A DNA stretch of 64,000 bases from Lachnospiraceae bacterium (GTDB taxonomy: Bacteria > Bacillota > Clostridia > Lachnospirales > Lachnospiraceae). Made by a program: the position numbers and the translations under genes. The notes under the pieces are model-generated. The model did no database searches. It worked only from the letters and a program-made list of their open reading frames with translations, and had not been told where the DNA came from. The stretch lies in NCBI GenBank assembly GCA_017476665.1, contig JAFUZJ010000015.1, positions 1 through 64,000 on the forward strand. The letters run 5' to 3'. Positions 45,533 to 53,555 of this stretch are shown here, piece by piece (within the stretch, counting starts at the first letter, position 1; each line of letters begins with the position of its first letter).

Positions 45533-46599
45533 AATCCTATCCGGCTTTTCACCAAAATATCCGCCAGCCTTCCGGCTCCCTGTCCGTCCGTCAGCCTGCG
45601 TTCACAGACGGAGTACTCCTCTCTCAGTTCCTTGCTTTTGCACAATTGTTTGAAGAGCATTGCTATCTTCTCCGTACAGGCATCCCTGTCTTTGTGCCAT
45701 GCGCCTGCAAAACCTCCGCTCCCGGTTCTTCCGATAGATTCCGCCAGCGCTTCCTGATTTTCCGCATAGGAAAAACAGAGGAACGGAATGCCCACGGCTG
45801 CCAGCTCATACACCGTGCTGCCGCCCGCCGTGATCGCCAGATCGCACGCGCACATCAATTCCGCCATATTTTTCACATCATAATGGATCTGCAGATTCGG
45901 CGTCTGCTCCGCCCGTTCCGTCCACCCGGAAAAATGCGGGGAAAAACGCCCCACCAGAACATGGAAGAAAATGTCCGGCGCATACACCGCGCGCAGGATC
46001 TGCTCCGCAATATTATCCGCGTCCCCTCCACCGGTGGTGAGAAGCACCTGTTGCACTGCCGGCCGGATGCTGTACTCTGTATTTTGAAACTGCTCCCGCA
46101 GCGGCGCATACTGCGCTCCCAGGAAAAATTTCGTACTCTGCCCCCGATAAAGTCTCCGATAAAGATCCGGATCGGCAAACACGTTATAATTGATCACCCC
46201 GTCCACGGGATAAGGCTGGGCCTGCAGATCGTCCATGAGGAACACACTACCGTAGGCATGCAGCGCCTGCAGATACCGCTCAGTCACATAATAGCTGTCC
46301 ACCAGGATAACATGTCCTGTCCCCGTAATCCATTTATCCCATGGGCAGATACCCGCACTGTCTCTGGACAGTTCCGATTCCATCTGTCGATAGTCGGTAT
46401 CTAGAACTCCCGCCTGGAACCCATGGTCCCGTGCCATCCGCGCCGAATCCTCATCCGCGCACAGGAACAGCACCTGTGTTTCCCCGTTCGTTTTTTCTTT
46501 ATCCGCATACCGTGCATGCACCGCATGCGCGATCGTCAGGCACCGCATCAAATGTCCGGCGCCGATCCTTGCATTTCCGTCCGCCCGAATGATCAACAT
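45529..46599 (-). CDS. pseG: UDP-2,4-diacetamido-2,4,6-trideoxy-beta-L-altropyranose hydrolase (PseG-like)
   Basis: Removes UDP from the pseudaminic acid precursor. 356 residues of the GT-B type. The N-terminus has RADGNARIGAGHLMRCLTIA with the catalytic His of PseG, then VDSYYVTERYL, FLMDDL, TTGGGDADN and DLAITAGGSTVYELAAVGIPFLCFS. The full motif set favours PseG over other GT-B enzymes. It lies between pseI and the SGNH gene, 23 bases after pseI. The product feeds PseI. Confidence 0.92.
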   Translation of the reverse strand: MLIIRADGNARIGAGHLMRCLTIAHAVHARYADKEKTNGETQVLFLCADEDSARMARDHGFQAGVLDTDYRQMESELSRDSAGICPWDKWITGTGHVILVDSYYVTERYLQALHAYGSVFLMDDLQAQPYPVDGVINYNVFADPDLYRRLYRGQSTKFFLGAQYAPLREQFQNTEYSIRPAVQQVLLTTGGGDADNIAEQILRAVYAPDIFFHVLVGRFSPHFSGWTERAEQTPNLQIHYDVKNMAELMCACDLAITAGGSTVYELAAVGIPFLCFSYAENQEALAESIGRTGSGGFAGAWHKDRDACTEKIAMLFKQLCKSKELREEYSVCERRLTDGQGAGRLADILVKSRIGL

Positions 46600-46622
46600 A
46601 ATCTGCTCTCCAACACCGCTCT

Positions 46623-47690
46623 CTAATGCTGCCCGTCAAATTCTACCAGATCCCAACTCATCGGAGTGCCGAGTTTTGCATCCCTTGTGATCCGCTTCCC
46701 CAAAAGGTCCTCGTAATATTTCGTGTGCAGCCCGCAGCCGGGACGCACCGAGCGCAGATTCTCGGGCGTGAATACTTCCCCCGCCTTCATGTCCTGCGCC
46801 ACAAACAGCGAACGGGAATGCTCCCTCTCTCTGGTCTGCTTCTCGGTCAGCTCATAGGTCACTTTTCCCAATGCCAGCTCAATCTTGCGGATATTGTCCA
46901 CCATCAGCTTAAACTCTTCCGGCTCCATGGAAAACGCCGCATCCGCGCCGCCGTCCGCCCTGCGCAGAGTCAGATGTTTCTCCACCACCTTCGCCCCCAG
47001 TGCCACCGCTGCATCCGCCACGGCATGTCCCATGCTGTGATCGGACAATCCGGTCAGGCAGTCAAAGGTCTGCGCCATGGACGGGATTGTTTTTAAATTA
47101 ATATCCTCGTAGGGCGCCGGATATGCGGAGGTACACTTGAGCAGGATCACATCCTCATTTCCCTCCTGCCTACAGGTATCCATCGCCAGCTCTATATCCG
47201 CCAGACGGGCAATCCCTGTGGCAAAGATCATGGGCTTCCCAAGCTTTGCGATCTTGCGGATCAGCGGAATGTCCGTGATCTCAAAGCTGGCGATCTTATA
47301 CGCCGGCACCTTCATCTCCTCCAAAAAATCCACCGCCGTGAAATCAAAGGGCGAAGAGAAGAATTCCAGTCCCATCTCCCGGGCTTTCTCCTGCAATCTC
47401 GGCTGCCACTCCCAGGGAGTGTAAGCCGTCTGATACAGTTTGTGCAGCGTGGTCCCGTCCCACAGCGTCCCCTGGGTGATCTGAAAACAGGGATCGTCGC
47501 AGTCCAGCGTGATCGTATCCGCCGTGTAAGTCTGGATCTTCACAGCGTCCGCTCCCGCATCCTTTGCCGCCTGCATCACGGCCACCGCCCTGTCAAAATC
47601 CATCAAATGGTTGGCGGACATCTCCGCTATGACAAATGTCGGAGAATCCTCGCTGATGATATGATCGCCAAATTGAATTACTTTGTTCAT
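46623..47690 (-). CDS. pseI: pseudaminic acid synthase (PseI/NeuB family)
   Basis: Condenses phosphoenolpyruvate with the PseG product to form pseudaminic acid. 355 residues from the ATG at 47690 (AGGAG upstream; a longer frame runs into pseH). The TIM barrel carries EMSANH, AGADAVKIQTYTADTITLDC, GTLWDGTTLHKLY, TPWEWQ, SSPFD, KIASFEI, KCTSAYPAP and GLSDHSMGHAV. A C-terminal SAF antifreeze-like domain follows (AQDMKAGEVFTPENLRSVRPG). The GTLWDG and TPWEWQ blocks are typical of PseI rather than sialic acid NeuB. Confidence 0.94.
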   Translation of the reverse strand: MNKVIQFGDHIISEDSPTFVIAEMSANHLMDFDRAVAVMQAAKDAGADAVKIQTYTADTITLDCDDPCFQITQGTLWDGTTLHKLYQTAYTPWEWQPRLQEKAREMGLEFFSSPFDFTAVDFLEEMKVPAYKIASFEITDIPLIRKIAKLGKPMIFATGIARLADIELAMDTCRQEGNEDVILLKCTSAYPAPYEDINLKTIPSMAQTFDCLTGLSDHSMGHAVADAAVALGAKVVEKHLTLRRADGGADAAFSMEPEEFKLMVDNIRKIELALGKVTYELTEKQTREREHSRSLFVAQDMKAGEVFTPENLRSVRPGCGLHTKYYEDLLGKRITRDAKLGTPMSWDLVEFDGQH

Positions 47691-47703
47691 TGCACTCTGC
47701 TCC

Positions 47704-48249
47704 TCACACAAATACAATCTTTTCGTACTTCTTCCCTTCACGGATCTCCCGCCAGTGCTCCGCCGTCATCCGCATAAATGTCACGTCATAATAAATACCG
47801 TCTTTTAAAATATGATCCTTTTTCTCCTCCACCACTTCACATCCGCAGATCTTGTGCAGCTGGATCACGCCCTTGTTCAGCGTGAACACATCGCTGATCA
47901 CCGCCTCTTTTCCCAGTTCGATCAGCGCATGGTCGTACATGCTCATCTCCAACGCCAATGCCGTCTGAATGCTGCGCAGCCTCTGTTCGCCCACATAGTA
48001 GGCCCAGCCCAGCACGCCGTCCGCTTTGGTGAGCCCCGTCAGGTTGATGACGCCCGCCGATTCCCCATTCACCCGGATCAGCCAATAGCGCACATCCTTA
48101 TTTTCCCGGATGCCAGCCAGCCACTTTTTCTGTCCCTCCAGGGTCAGCTTAGGGTTCGTGTTCATATATCTGGTGATCTCCTCCGCCATGCGCCAGCGTA
48201 TGATGTTTTCCAGATCCCCTTCCTCGATCGCGCGCAGTGTCACACTCAT
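47704..48249 (-). CDS. pseH: GNAT acetyltransferase, PseH-like
   Basis: Predicted N-acetyltransferase acting on UDP-4-amino-4,6-dideoxy-N-acetyl-altrosamine in the pseudaminic pathway. 181 residues from the ATG at 48249, whose TGA-overlap (ATGA) with the upstream acyl-carrier gene explains why longer in-frame starts are unlikely. It has LRAIEEGDLENIIRWRM, NPKLTLEGQKKWL and GWAYYVGEQRLRS in the expected order for this subfamily. pseI follows after 13 bases. The donor is acetyl-CoA in known PseH enzymes, but the coupling to an acyl-carrier gene leaves open another acyl donor. Confidence 0.88.
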   Translation of the reverse strand: MSVTLRAIEEGDLENIIRWRMAEEITRYMNTNPKLTLEGQKKWLAGIRENKDVRYWLIRVNGESAGVINLTGLTKADGVLGWAYYVGEQRLRSIQTALALEMSMYDHALIELGKEAVISDVFTLNKGVIQLHKICGCEVVEEKKDHILKDGIYYDVTFMRMTAEHWREIREGKKYEKIVFV

Positions 48250-49124
48250 AGGCAGCCTGCCTTCTGAAGCAGCTCCCGCATACCCGTCAGCTCGATTGCA
48301 TCCTCCAGCGGAATCTTCACACCCAAACGTTCCTCCAGTTCCCCGATGATCGTCACATGCATGAGGGAATCCCACTCTTCCACATCCTCGATCAAGGTAT
48401 CCTCCGTGATCGTACCCGCAGGCACCGCAAGGATCTCCTCGATCAACGCTATGATCTTATCCTGCAATTCTTTGTTTCCTTCCATAGCTTTCTCCACACC
48501 TCTCAGTTTTATGATCACGCCGCCACGATCCGTCCGCCGGCAGACATACTTTTCTTCTGACGCATTCTTTTCATTCCATACATTCCAAGCAGCCTCAGGC
48601 AGGATTGCAAAGGGCTCCGCACCGGGCTCTGCACCATCACAGATCTCTTCCAGCGAAGGCGACGGATCTGAAAGCTCCAATTCCGTCTGGATCAGACAGA
48701 CGCAGGGAAACTGCCACATTTTTTCACCCAGCAGGACCAGCCGGTCAACCTTCTTGGCATCATATTCCGGTCCGCTTTTATGCCAGCAGATCAGCTCATC
48801 CTCCGGAAGAATCACATGAAATTCAAAATAAGCATCCTCCCGCCGATTCAGCCAAAAACCGCGCACTTCCGAAAACCCGCCATATTCAAAAAGCATCTGC
48901 TTATACCCATTGAAATAAGGCTCCGACGGCTCCGGCACATAATCCGCTTCCAACTTTGCCTGGTTCCAGGCAATGATCTCCTCCGGGGTATCCATATCAT
49001 AGCCCCAGTATCCGCCTGCAAACCGAAATCCGTTTCCGATCAGAGCCGTATAAAAATCCTGCACCAGCTTCGGATATATGCATTTCTTTTCACATACAAA
49101 TTTCATTGAAAAATAAGCCGGCAT
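48246..49124 (-). CDS. unknown domain fused to a C-terminal acyl carrier protein
   Basis: A 292-residue protein. The last 79 residues form an acyl carrier domain with EEWDSLMHV, where the Ser should carry phosphopantetheine, preceded by the helix ELQDKIIALIEEIL. The first 213 residues match no family I recognise; they are rich in aromatic residues and contain YFNGYKQMLFEYGG and PEDELICWHKSGPEY. An internal ATG at 48485 (Met214) has GGAG about 7 bases upstream, so a free carrier may also be made. It is first in the pse operon, behind a good promoter, and AGGAGG precedes its ATG. It is the natural partner for the FkbH-like protein at 60150-61862, which in known systems loads a carrier. Confidence 0.85.
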   Translation of the reverse strand: MPAYFSMKFVCEKKCIYPKLVQDFYTALIGNGFRFAGGYWGYDMDTPEEIIAWNQAKLEADYVPEPSEPYFNGYKQMLFEYGGFSEVRGFWLNRREDAYFEFHVILPEDELICWHKSGPEYDAKKVDRLVLLGEKMWQFPCVCLIQTELELSDPSPSLEEICDGAEPGAEPFAILPEAAWNVWNEKNASEEKYVCRRTDRGGVIIKLRGVEKAMEGNKELQDKIIALIEEILAVPAGTITEDTLIEDVEEWDSLMHVTIIGELEERLGVKIPLEDAIELTGMRELLQKAGCL

Positions 49125-49175
49125 ATCAGTGCTCCTCCTGGCAGGGATCTGTAAACCTCAGACCATACTGCATTT

Positions 49176-49204
49176 ACTATAACACACCTGCCGGCATTTC
49201 ACAA
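49176..49204 (-). promoter_or_regulatory. predicted sigma-A promoter of the pse/decoration operon
   Basis: On the minus strand TTGTGA (49199-49204) and TATAGT (49176-49181) are 17 bases apart, 52 bases before the start of the acyl-carrier fusion gene and just after the glmM terminator. Confidence 0.65.
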
Positions 49205-49207
49205 CTT

Positions 49208-49243
49208 TAAAAAAAGGCATCGGAAACGATTGTTTCCGATGCC
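49208..49243 (-). terminator. intrinsic terminator of the nagB-glmM operon
   Basis: A perfect 12-base stem (49216-49227 with 49232-49243) with a 4-base loop is followed on the minus strand by a run of T. It lies 8 bases after the glmM stop. Confidence 0.92.
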
Positions 49244-49250
49244 CCTTTTG

Positions 49251-50597
49251 TTAAACAAGATGTCCCTTTTGTTTTATGACATCTATCACCTGGTCCACAT
49301 ATTTCTCGCAGATCTCATCCGACCCCGCTTCCACCATCACGCGGATCACAGGCTCCGTACCGGACTCACGCACCAGGATACGTCCTTCATTTCCGAGTGC
49401 CGCTGCAACATCCGCAACCGCTTTCTGCACATCCGGATCATTCTGTGCCTCCGGTTTGCTCTTTACACGGACATTCTTTAAAACCTGCGGGTAGAACACC
49501 ACCGGTGCCGCCAGCTCGCTCATGGGCTTGCCTTTCGCCAGCATAACCTCCATGAGTTTCAGGGAAGTCACAATGCCGTCACCCGTCGTCTCGTATTTGC
49601 TGAAAATAATGTGACCGGACTGCTCGCCGCCGATACGGTTCCCCGTCTGCACCATATTCTCATACACATACTTGTCGCCCACCTTGGTCTTCTCATACTC
49701 GATGCCCACCTTGTCAAGGGCCTTGTAGAGACCAAAGTTGCTCATGACCGTAGTCACAACCTTGTTGTTCAGAAGCTTGCCTCTCTCTTTCATGTAGAGA
49801 CCGTAGATGTACAGGATATGATCACCGGTGATCACATTGCCCTTCTCATCCACTGCAAGACAGCGGTCCGCATCGCCGTCATAGGCAAAACCGATATCCA
49901 GCCCCTTCTCCACCACGAACTTCTGCAGATGCTCAATATGAGTGGAACCGCAGTCCGTATTGATATTCAGACCGTCGGGTGCATCATTCATCACATAAGT
50001 CTTGGCGCCCAGGGCATCAAACACACCCTTTGCGATCTGCCATGCCGCGCCGTTCGCCACATCCAGACCCACCTTCACATCCTTGAAGCTGTACTTTGAC
50101 AGGGAGATCAGGAAACCGATGTAACGGTTTCTTCCGGCCACATAATCCACCGTTCTGCCGATGGTCTCTCTCTCACTCACCGGAATCTCAATCTTTCCGT
50201 CGATATAATCCTCCACCTTGAGGATCGTCTCCTCATCCATCTTCTCACCGTTTCCGTTCAACAGCTTGATACCATTGTCGTAAAACGGATTGTGGGAAGC
50301 GGAAATCATAATACCGCAGTCAAAATCATCCACTCTCGTGATATACGCCACGGAAGGAGTCGTTGTCACATGCATGATATATGCATCTGCGCCGCTTGCC
50401 ATCAGGCCGGTGCAAAGCGCATACTCAAACATATAAGAAGATCTTCTGGTATCCTTGCCGATAACGATCTTTGCTTTTTTCCCCTGATTGGCACCATAGT
50501 ACCAACCCAGGAAACGTCCGATCCGGATCGCATGCTCAAAAGTCAATGTCTTGTTTGCTTCTCCGCGGAAGCCGTCTGTTCCAAAATATTTTCCCAT
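49251..50597 (-). CDS. glmM: phosphoglucosamine mutase
   Basis: Converts glucosamine-6-phosphate to glucosamine-1-phosphate on the way to UDP-GlcNAc. 448 residues, family length. It starts MGKYFGTDGFRGEAN, has the phosphoserine loop ISASHNPFYDNGIK (first Ser phosphorylated), metal loop AYDGDADR, sugar loop GGEQSGH and phosphate loop RESGTEPVIRVM. Its ATG overlaps the stop of the beta-helix gene by one base (TGATG), so it is translationally coupled. It ends at a strong terminator. In this operon its expression would be controlled by the ribozyme at 52150-52275. Confidence 0.98.
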   Translation of the reverse strand: MGKYFGTDGFRGEANKTLTFEHAIRIGRFLGWYYGANQGKKAKIVIGKDTRRSSYMFEYALCTGLMASGADAYIMHVTTTPSVAYITRVDDFDCGIMISASHNPFYDNGIKLLNGNGEKMDEETILKVEDYIDGKIEIPVSERETIGRTVDYVAGRNRYIGFLISLSKYSFKDVKVGLDVANGAAWQIAKGVFDALGAKTYVMNDAPDGLNINTDCGSTHIEHLQKFVVEKGLDIGFAYDGDADRCLAVDEKGNVITGDHILYIYGLYMKERGKLLNNKVVTTVMSNFGLYKALDKVGIEYEKTKVGDKYVYENMVQTGNRIGGEQSGHIIFSKYETTGDGIVTSLKLMEVMLAKGKPMSELAAPVVFYPQVLKNVRVKSKPEAQNDPDVQKAVADVAAALGNEGRILVRESGTEPVIRVMVEAGSDEICEKYVDQVIDVIKQKGHLV

Positions 50598-51259
50598 CAG
50601 TCTGCCCTCTTTTCTGCGATCACACCATTATTTTTAAAGATGCTGTTGGCGGGTACCGTTCCGCGCACGCAGGATGTGGGATACACATTGCTGTGACGGC
50701 CGATGACGGTTCCCGGATTGCAGACGGAATTGCAGCCTACCTCCACATAATCTCCCAGCATCGCGCCGAATTTCTTCAGTCCCGTCAGGATCTGCTCCGT
50801 TCCGTTATGAACCACTACCAATGTCTTATCAGACTTCACATTGCTGGTGATGCTGCCGGCGCCCATATGGCTGTAATAACCCAAAATCGAGTCGCCCACG
50901 TAATTGTAATGGGGTGTCTGCACATGATCGAACAGGATCACGTTTTTCAGTTCTACGCTGTTGCCTACCACACAGTCTGCTCCCACCAGAGCCGAACCTC
51001 TGATGAACGCACAGTGACGCACCTCCGTGTTGGGGCCGATGATGCAGGGTGCCCCCAGATATGCGGAAGGGAACACCTTCGCAGTCTTGTGAACCCATAC
51101 GCCGGGCTCCCGCTCCTCATAATCCTCTCCCAGAGTCGGTCCCAACGCCAGAATCATATCCTTGATGCCTTTCAACGCCTCCCAGGGATAGGTAAACTGT
51201 GAAAGATACTCAGCTGCCAGCGTATGCTCCAGATCATATAACTCTTTTATCGTATACAT
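50597..51259 (-). CDS. left-handed beta-helix protein, GlmU C-domain-like
   Basis: A 220-residue protein with hexapeptide repeats from about residue 55 (VHKTAKVFPSAYLGAPCIIGPNTEVR), as in the acetyltransferase half of GlmU. It includes the GlmU-like stretch DSILGYYSHMGAGSITSNVKSD. It lacks the uridylyltransferase half. It could acetylate glucosamine-1-phosphate or a related sugar phosphate, which fits its place between nagB and glmM. It starts on the last base of the nagB stop (TAATG) and overlaps glmM by one base, so three genes are coupled. Annotation as a nucleotidyltransferase in databases would be misleading. Confidence 0.88.
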   Translation of the reverse strand: MYTIKELYDLEHTLAAEYLSQFTYPWEALKGIKDMILALGPTLGEDYEEREPGVWVHKTAKVFPSAYLGAPCIIGPNTEVRHCAFIRGSALVGADCVVGNSVELKNVILFDHVQTPHYNYVGDSILGYYSHMGAGSITSNVKSDKTLVVVHNGTEQILTGLKKFGAMLGDYVEVGCNSVCNPGTVIGRHSNVYPTSCVRGTVPANSIFKNNGVIAEKRAD

Positions 51260-52050
51260 TACAGCCTCTCTTTCTTCTCAATATCGAGAAAATACTTATA
51301 GGTATCCACTGTCAGCTCGCCGCAGGCTGCCTCATCGCACGCGATGATCGCGCCATTGTGCATCTGTAATGCGGAACATGTCCATTTCTGGCTTACGCCG
51401 CCCTCCACTGTTGCTGCGAGTGCACGCGCTTTGTTATGCCCGTTGATGAGGATCAATACCTCCTTGGAATCCGTCACGGTTCCCACACCCACAGACAATG
51501 CCTGTGCAGGTACTTTCTCCGGATCATTTCCGAAGAAACGGGAATTTACAATACGGGTATCTGTGGTCAGATCACGTACGCCCGTGCGGGATGCCAGACT
51601 TGTAAAGGGCTCATTAAACGCAATATGGCCGTCCACGCCGATACCGCCCATGAACAGATCGATTCCGCCATAGGAAGCGATCTTCGCCTCATATCTTGCG
51701 CACTCCCCTTCCGGATCGTCCGTCATACCGTTCAAAATGTTGATATTCTCCGGCTTCATATCCACCAGATGATCAAAGAAATTGTCATGCATAAAGTACC
51801 AGTAACTCTGGTCATGCTCTCTGGGAAGTCCAAGGTACTCATCCATGTTAAAAGTAACCACATTGGCAAAAGACACCTTTCCCGCCTTGTTTTGTCTCAC
51901 CAGCTCCTGATAGACGCCAATAGGACTGGAACCGGTAGGCAGCCCAAGTACAAAAGGACGATCCTCCTTGTGCGCCTGGATCTTTGCTGCAATATAATCC
52001 GCCGCCCATTTACACATTTTCTCATAGTTGTCCTGTATTACAACCCTCAT
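51259..52050 (-). CDS. nagB: glucosamine-6-phosphate deaminase
   Basis: Interconverts glucosamine-6-phosphate with fructose-6-phosphate and ammonia. 263 residues from the ATG at 52050 with AAGGAG upstream; a longer frame runs through the ribozyme and is not a start. Motifs: GLPTGSSPIGVY, NMDEYLGL (catalytic Asp), GIGVDGHIAFNEP and DTRIVNSRFF. NagB is usually catabolic, but this one heads a coupled operon with glmM and a GlmU-like acetyltransferase and carries a GlcN6P-sensing ribozyme in its leader. Together these argue for a role tied to amino-sugar synthesis. GlmS at 3422-5248 provides the standard route. Confidence 0.96.
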   Translation of the reverse strand: MRVVIQDNYEKMCKWAADYIAAKIQAHKEDRPFVLGLPTGSSPIGVYQELVRQNKAGKVSFANVVTFNMDEYLGLPREHDQSYWYFMHDNFFDHLVDMKPENINILNGMTDDPEGECARYEAKIASYGGIDLFMGGIGVDGHIAFNEPFTSLASRTGVRDLTTDTRIVNSRFFGNDPEKVPAQALSVGVGTVTDSKEVLILINGHNKARALAATVEGGVSQKWTCSALQMHNGAIIACDEAACGELTVDTYKYFLDIEKKERL

Positions 52051-52149
52051 ATTGTCGTTCTCCTTATTGTTTTCAGCATATTTTATTGATTTTTTGCGAA
52101 AAATATTCGCTGCCGCACCGGGAAAACCTCTGTTACAGTTTTTATTCTG

Positions 52150-52275
52150 CTTTTTCCTCTTTCCCTTACGATCTGCGGTCAAATGTGGTCGCTCACATTT
52201 TGTGACCGTGACAGCATCCGCCGAGTCTTTCGATCGCTGTCATTCCTCGTCACCCTCTCAGGGCCTGGCGCTAAT
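52150..52275 (-). ncRNA. glmS-type self-cleaving ribozyme in the nagB leader
   Basis: Reading the minus strand, the segment contains the glmS ribozyme core in order. These are the cleavage-site GCGCC (predicted cut before the G at 52271), a short P1-like stem CCCT/AGGG, TGACGAGGA, a perfect 7-base stem TGACAGC/GCTGTCA around GATCGAAAGAC, the invariant TCGGCGGATG, a long P4-like stem CGGTCA/TGACCG, then CAGATC and CGTAAGG. Order and spacing match the Bacillus glmS ribozyme as I know it. It lies about 100 bases before nagB, not glmS. Glucosamine-6-phosphate should act as cofactor for cleavage and so lower expression of nagB, the beta-helix gene and glmM. Confidence 0.92.
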
Positions 52276-52337
52276 AACGATCCCTGTATCCTCCTTCCAT
52301 GGCACGATCATCATTTTAACTATAACATATCTATGAT

Positions 52338-52365
52338 AGTATATCATAAATAAAGGGAAATGCAA
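52338..52365 (-). promoter_or_regulatory. predicted sigma-A promoter of the ribozyme-nagB-glmM operon
   Basis: On the minus strand TTGCAT (52360-52365) and TATACT (52338-52343) are 16 bases apart. Transcription from about 52331 gives a leader of about 280 bases that contains the ribozyme. The 480-base gap 52051-52529 otherwise holds only the terminator of the next gene. Confidence 0.7.
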
Positions 52366-52435
52366 ACCGTTTTGTGCATGACAGTGCAAAGCGCTATGCC
52401 GGTACGGCAGACAAATTGGCTCATTGCCCGCGGAA

Positions 52436-52487
52436 ATCAAAAACGCATAATTTTCAGATATGGTGAATCTCTGAAAACCATGCGTTT
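52436..52487 (-). terminator. intrinsic terminator of the Rpn-family gene
   Basis: An 18-base stem with two mismatches (52441-52458 with 52470-52487) lies about 40 bases after the stop codon and is followed on the minus strand by a run of T interrupted once. Confidence 0.8.
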
Positions 52488-52529
52488 ATTAATTCTATGC
52501 TCTAAAAATGCAGAATGTATACCGTTCCG

Positions 52530-53555
52530 CTACACTGCTGATCTCCTGTTTTTCCGTTGCATTACTTTTGCAAGCACCTGCTCCACATCATATTCCGGGG
52601 CAAAATGTTCGGCCTCTTCACAGATCAGACTGATTTCGGAAATATCTTCCTCGAGTTCCTCAGCAATTGCATCTGTATTTTTCCCTTTGCGCAGCTTTCT
52701 GCAAACCTGTGCAACCAATTTGAAGCACTCTCCTTCTGCCTTTCCTTCCTCCCACGACTCTTTCTGGATCGTCTTGTCATGCAGTTCTTGGTCAAATTCA
52801 AAAATGCTCATGCTGATCACCTTCGCCTTCTCCCGCAGCAGAAAATCCCGCAAAATTCCTGCATCAATACATTCCTCTACTGCTGCCTCAACTGCGTCCC
52901 GCAGAGGCATAGTCTTCTCATATTTCCTGACGCATTCCACATACTGCACATATTGCAGCAGCGTCGGACACTTCTGTTTCAGAGCCTCGTTATAACCCGG
53001 ATTAATGTTTAACTGTAGCACCCGCAGCTCCAGATTCGGTGTCTCTGCGCTGCCATTGCACCCATCCTCCGCTGTATCCGTCGCACGGTAATACGCCTCC
53101 GACAGTCTCTGCTCCAACCGTTCCGGCTGCTTTCGCATCCCGTTATAAAACGTGATAAACCTCGGCGCCGGCAGGCGTATCAGCGAACAGGCATAAATAT
53201 CCTGCCCTGCTGTCAGCTGTTCAAACTGTTTCGCCACATAAAAAAGATTCCGCAGCGGCATATTCCTGCACACCGTTGATTGCTGTTCATACAAACTCAG
53301 CCGCGTATCCAGAATGAACGACACATCATTCTTCATAGACATGTAGATTGCCTGCTCCAACGTCACCACCTGAAGCTGCTCCGGATCCGTATAACTCCCG
53401 TCGCTCACCGCATTGTATAACGCCAGCAACTCTCTTCTGTCGCTGTAGAGCATGCGAAAAATCGTATCTTTGTACTTCTGCACAACCGCAGGTTTGGCAT
53501 GCGCTGTGCGCTTGCTGCGAACGCCCTGCTTACGTCCTCCTGGCCGTTTTTTCAT
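52530..53555 (-). CDS. Rpn-family PD-(D/E)XK nuclease/putative transposase-like protein
   Basis: A 341-residue protein of the Rpn (recombination-promoting nuclease) group, often named transposase though not part of an insertion sequence. The N-terminus is very basic (first 30 residues). The nuclease fold starts at KYKDTIFRMLYSDRRELLALYNAV and carries DVSFILDTRLSLYEQQST, with the Asp and E-x-Q of the active site. A coiled-coil, charged C-terminus (about 240-341) has an EGKAEGECFKL stretch typical of the family. AGGAGG precedes the ATG. A different Rpn-type protein lies at 62711-63766. No terminal inverted repeats flank the gene. Confidence 0.88.
   Translation of the reverse strand: MKKRPGGRKQGVRSKRTAHAKPAVVQKYKDTIFRMLYSDRRELLALYNAVSDGSYTDPEQLQVVTLEQAIYMSMKNDVSFILDTRLSLYEQQSTVCRNMPLRNLFYVAKQFEQLTAGQDIYACSLIRLPAPRFITFYNGMRKQPERLEQRLSEAYYRATDTAEDGCNGSAETPNLELRVLQLNINPGYNEALKQKCPTLLQYVQYVECVRKYEKTMPLRDAVEAAVEECIDAGILRDFLLREKAKVISMSIFEFDQELHDKTIQKESWEEGKAEGECFKLVAQVCRKLRKGKNTDAIAEELEEDISEISLICEEAEHFAPEYDVEQVLAKVMQRKNRRSAV

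Noticed and set aside
46623-47690. Sialic acid (NeuB) or legionaminic acid synthase
   Set aside because: The GTLWDG and TPWEWQ blocks, with PseG and PseH neighbours, favour pseudaminic acid; no NeuC/LegG-type epimerase is present.
48485-49124. Two separate genes instead of a fusion with the acyl carrier domain
   Set aside because: There is no stop codon between the domains and the frame is continuous; the internal start is noted as an additional possibility.
52530-53555. Insertion sequence transposase
   Set aside because: Rpn proteins are often labelled transposase, but no terminal inverted repeats, target duplications or second IS gene are visible here or at 62711-63766.
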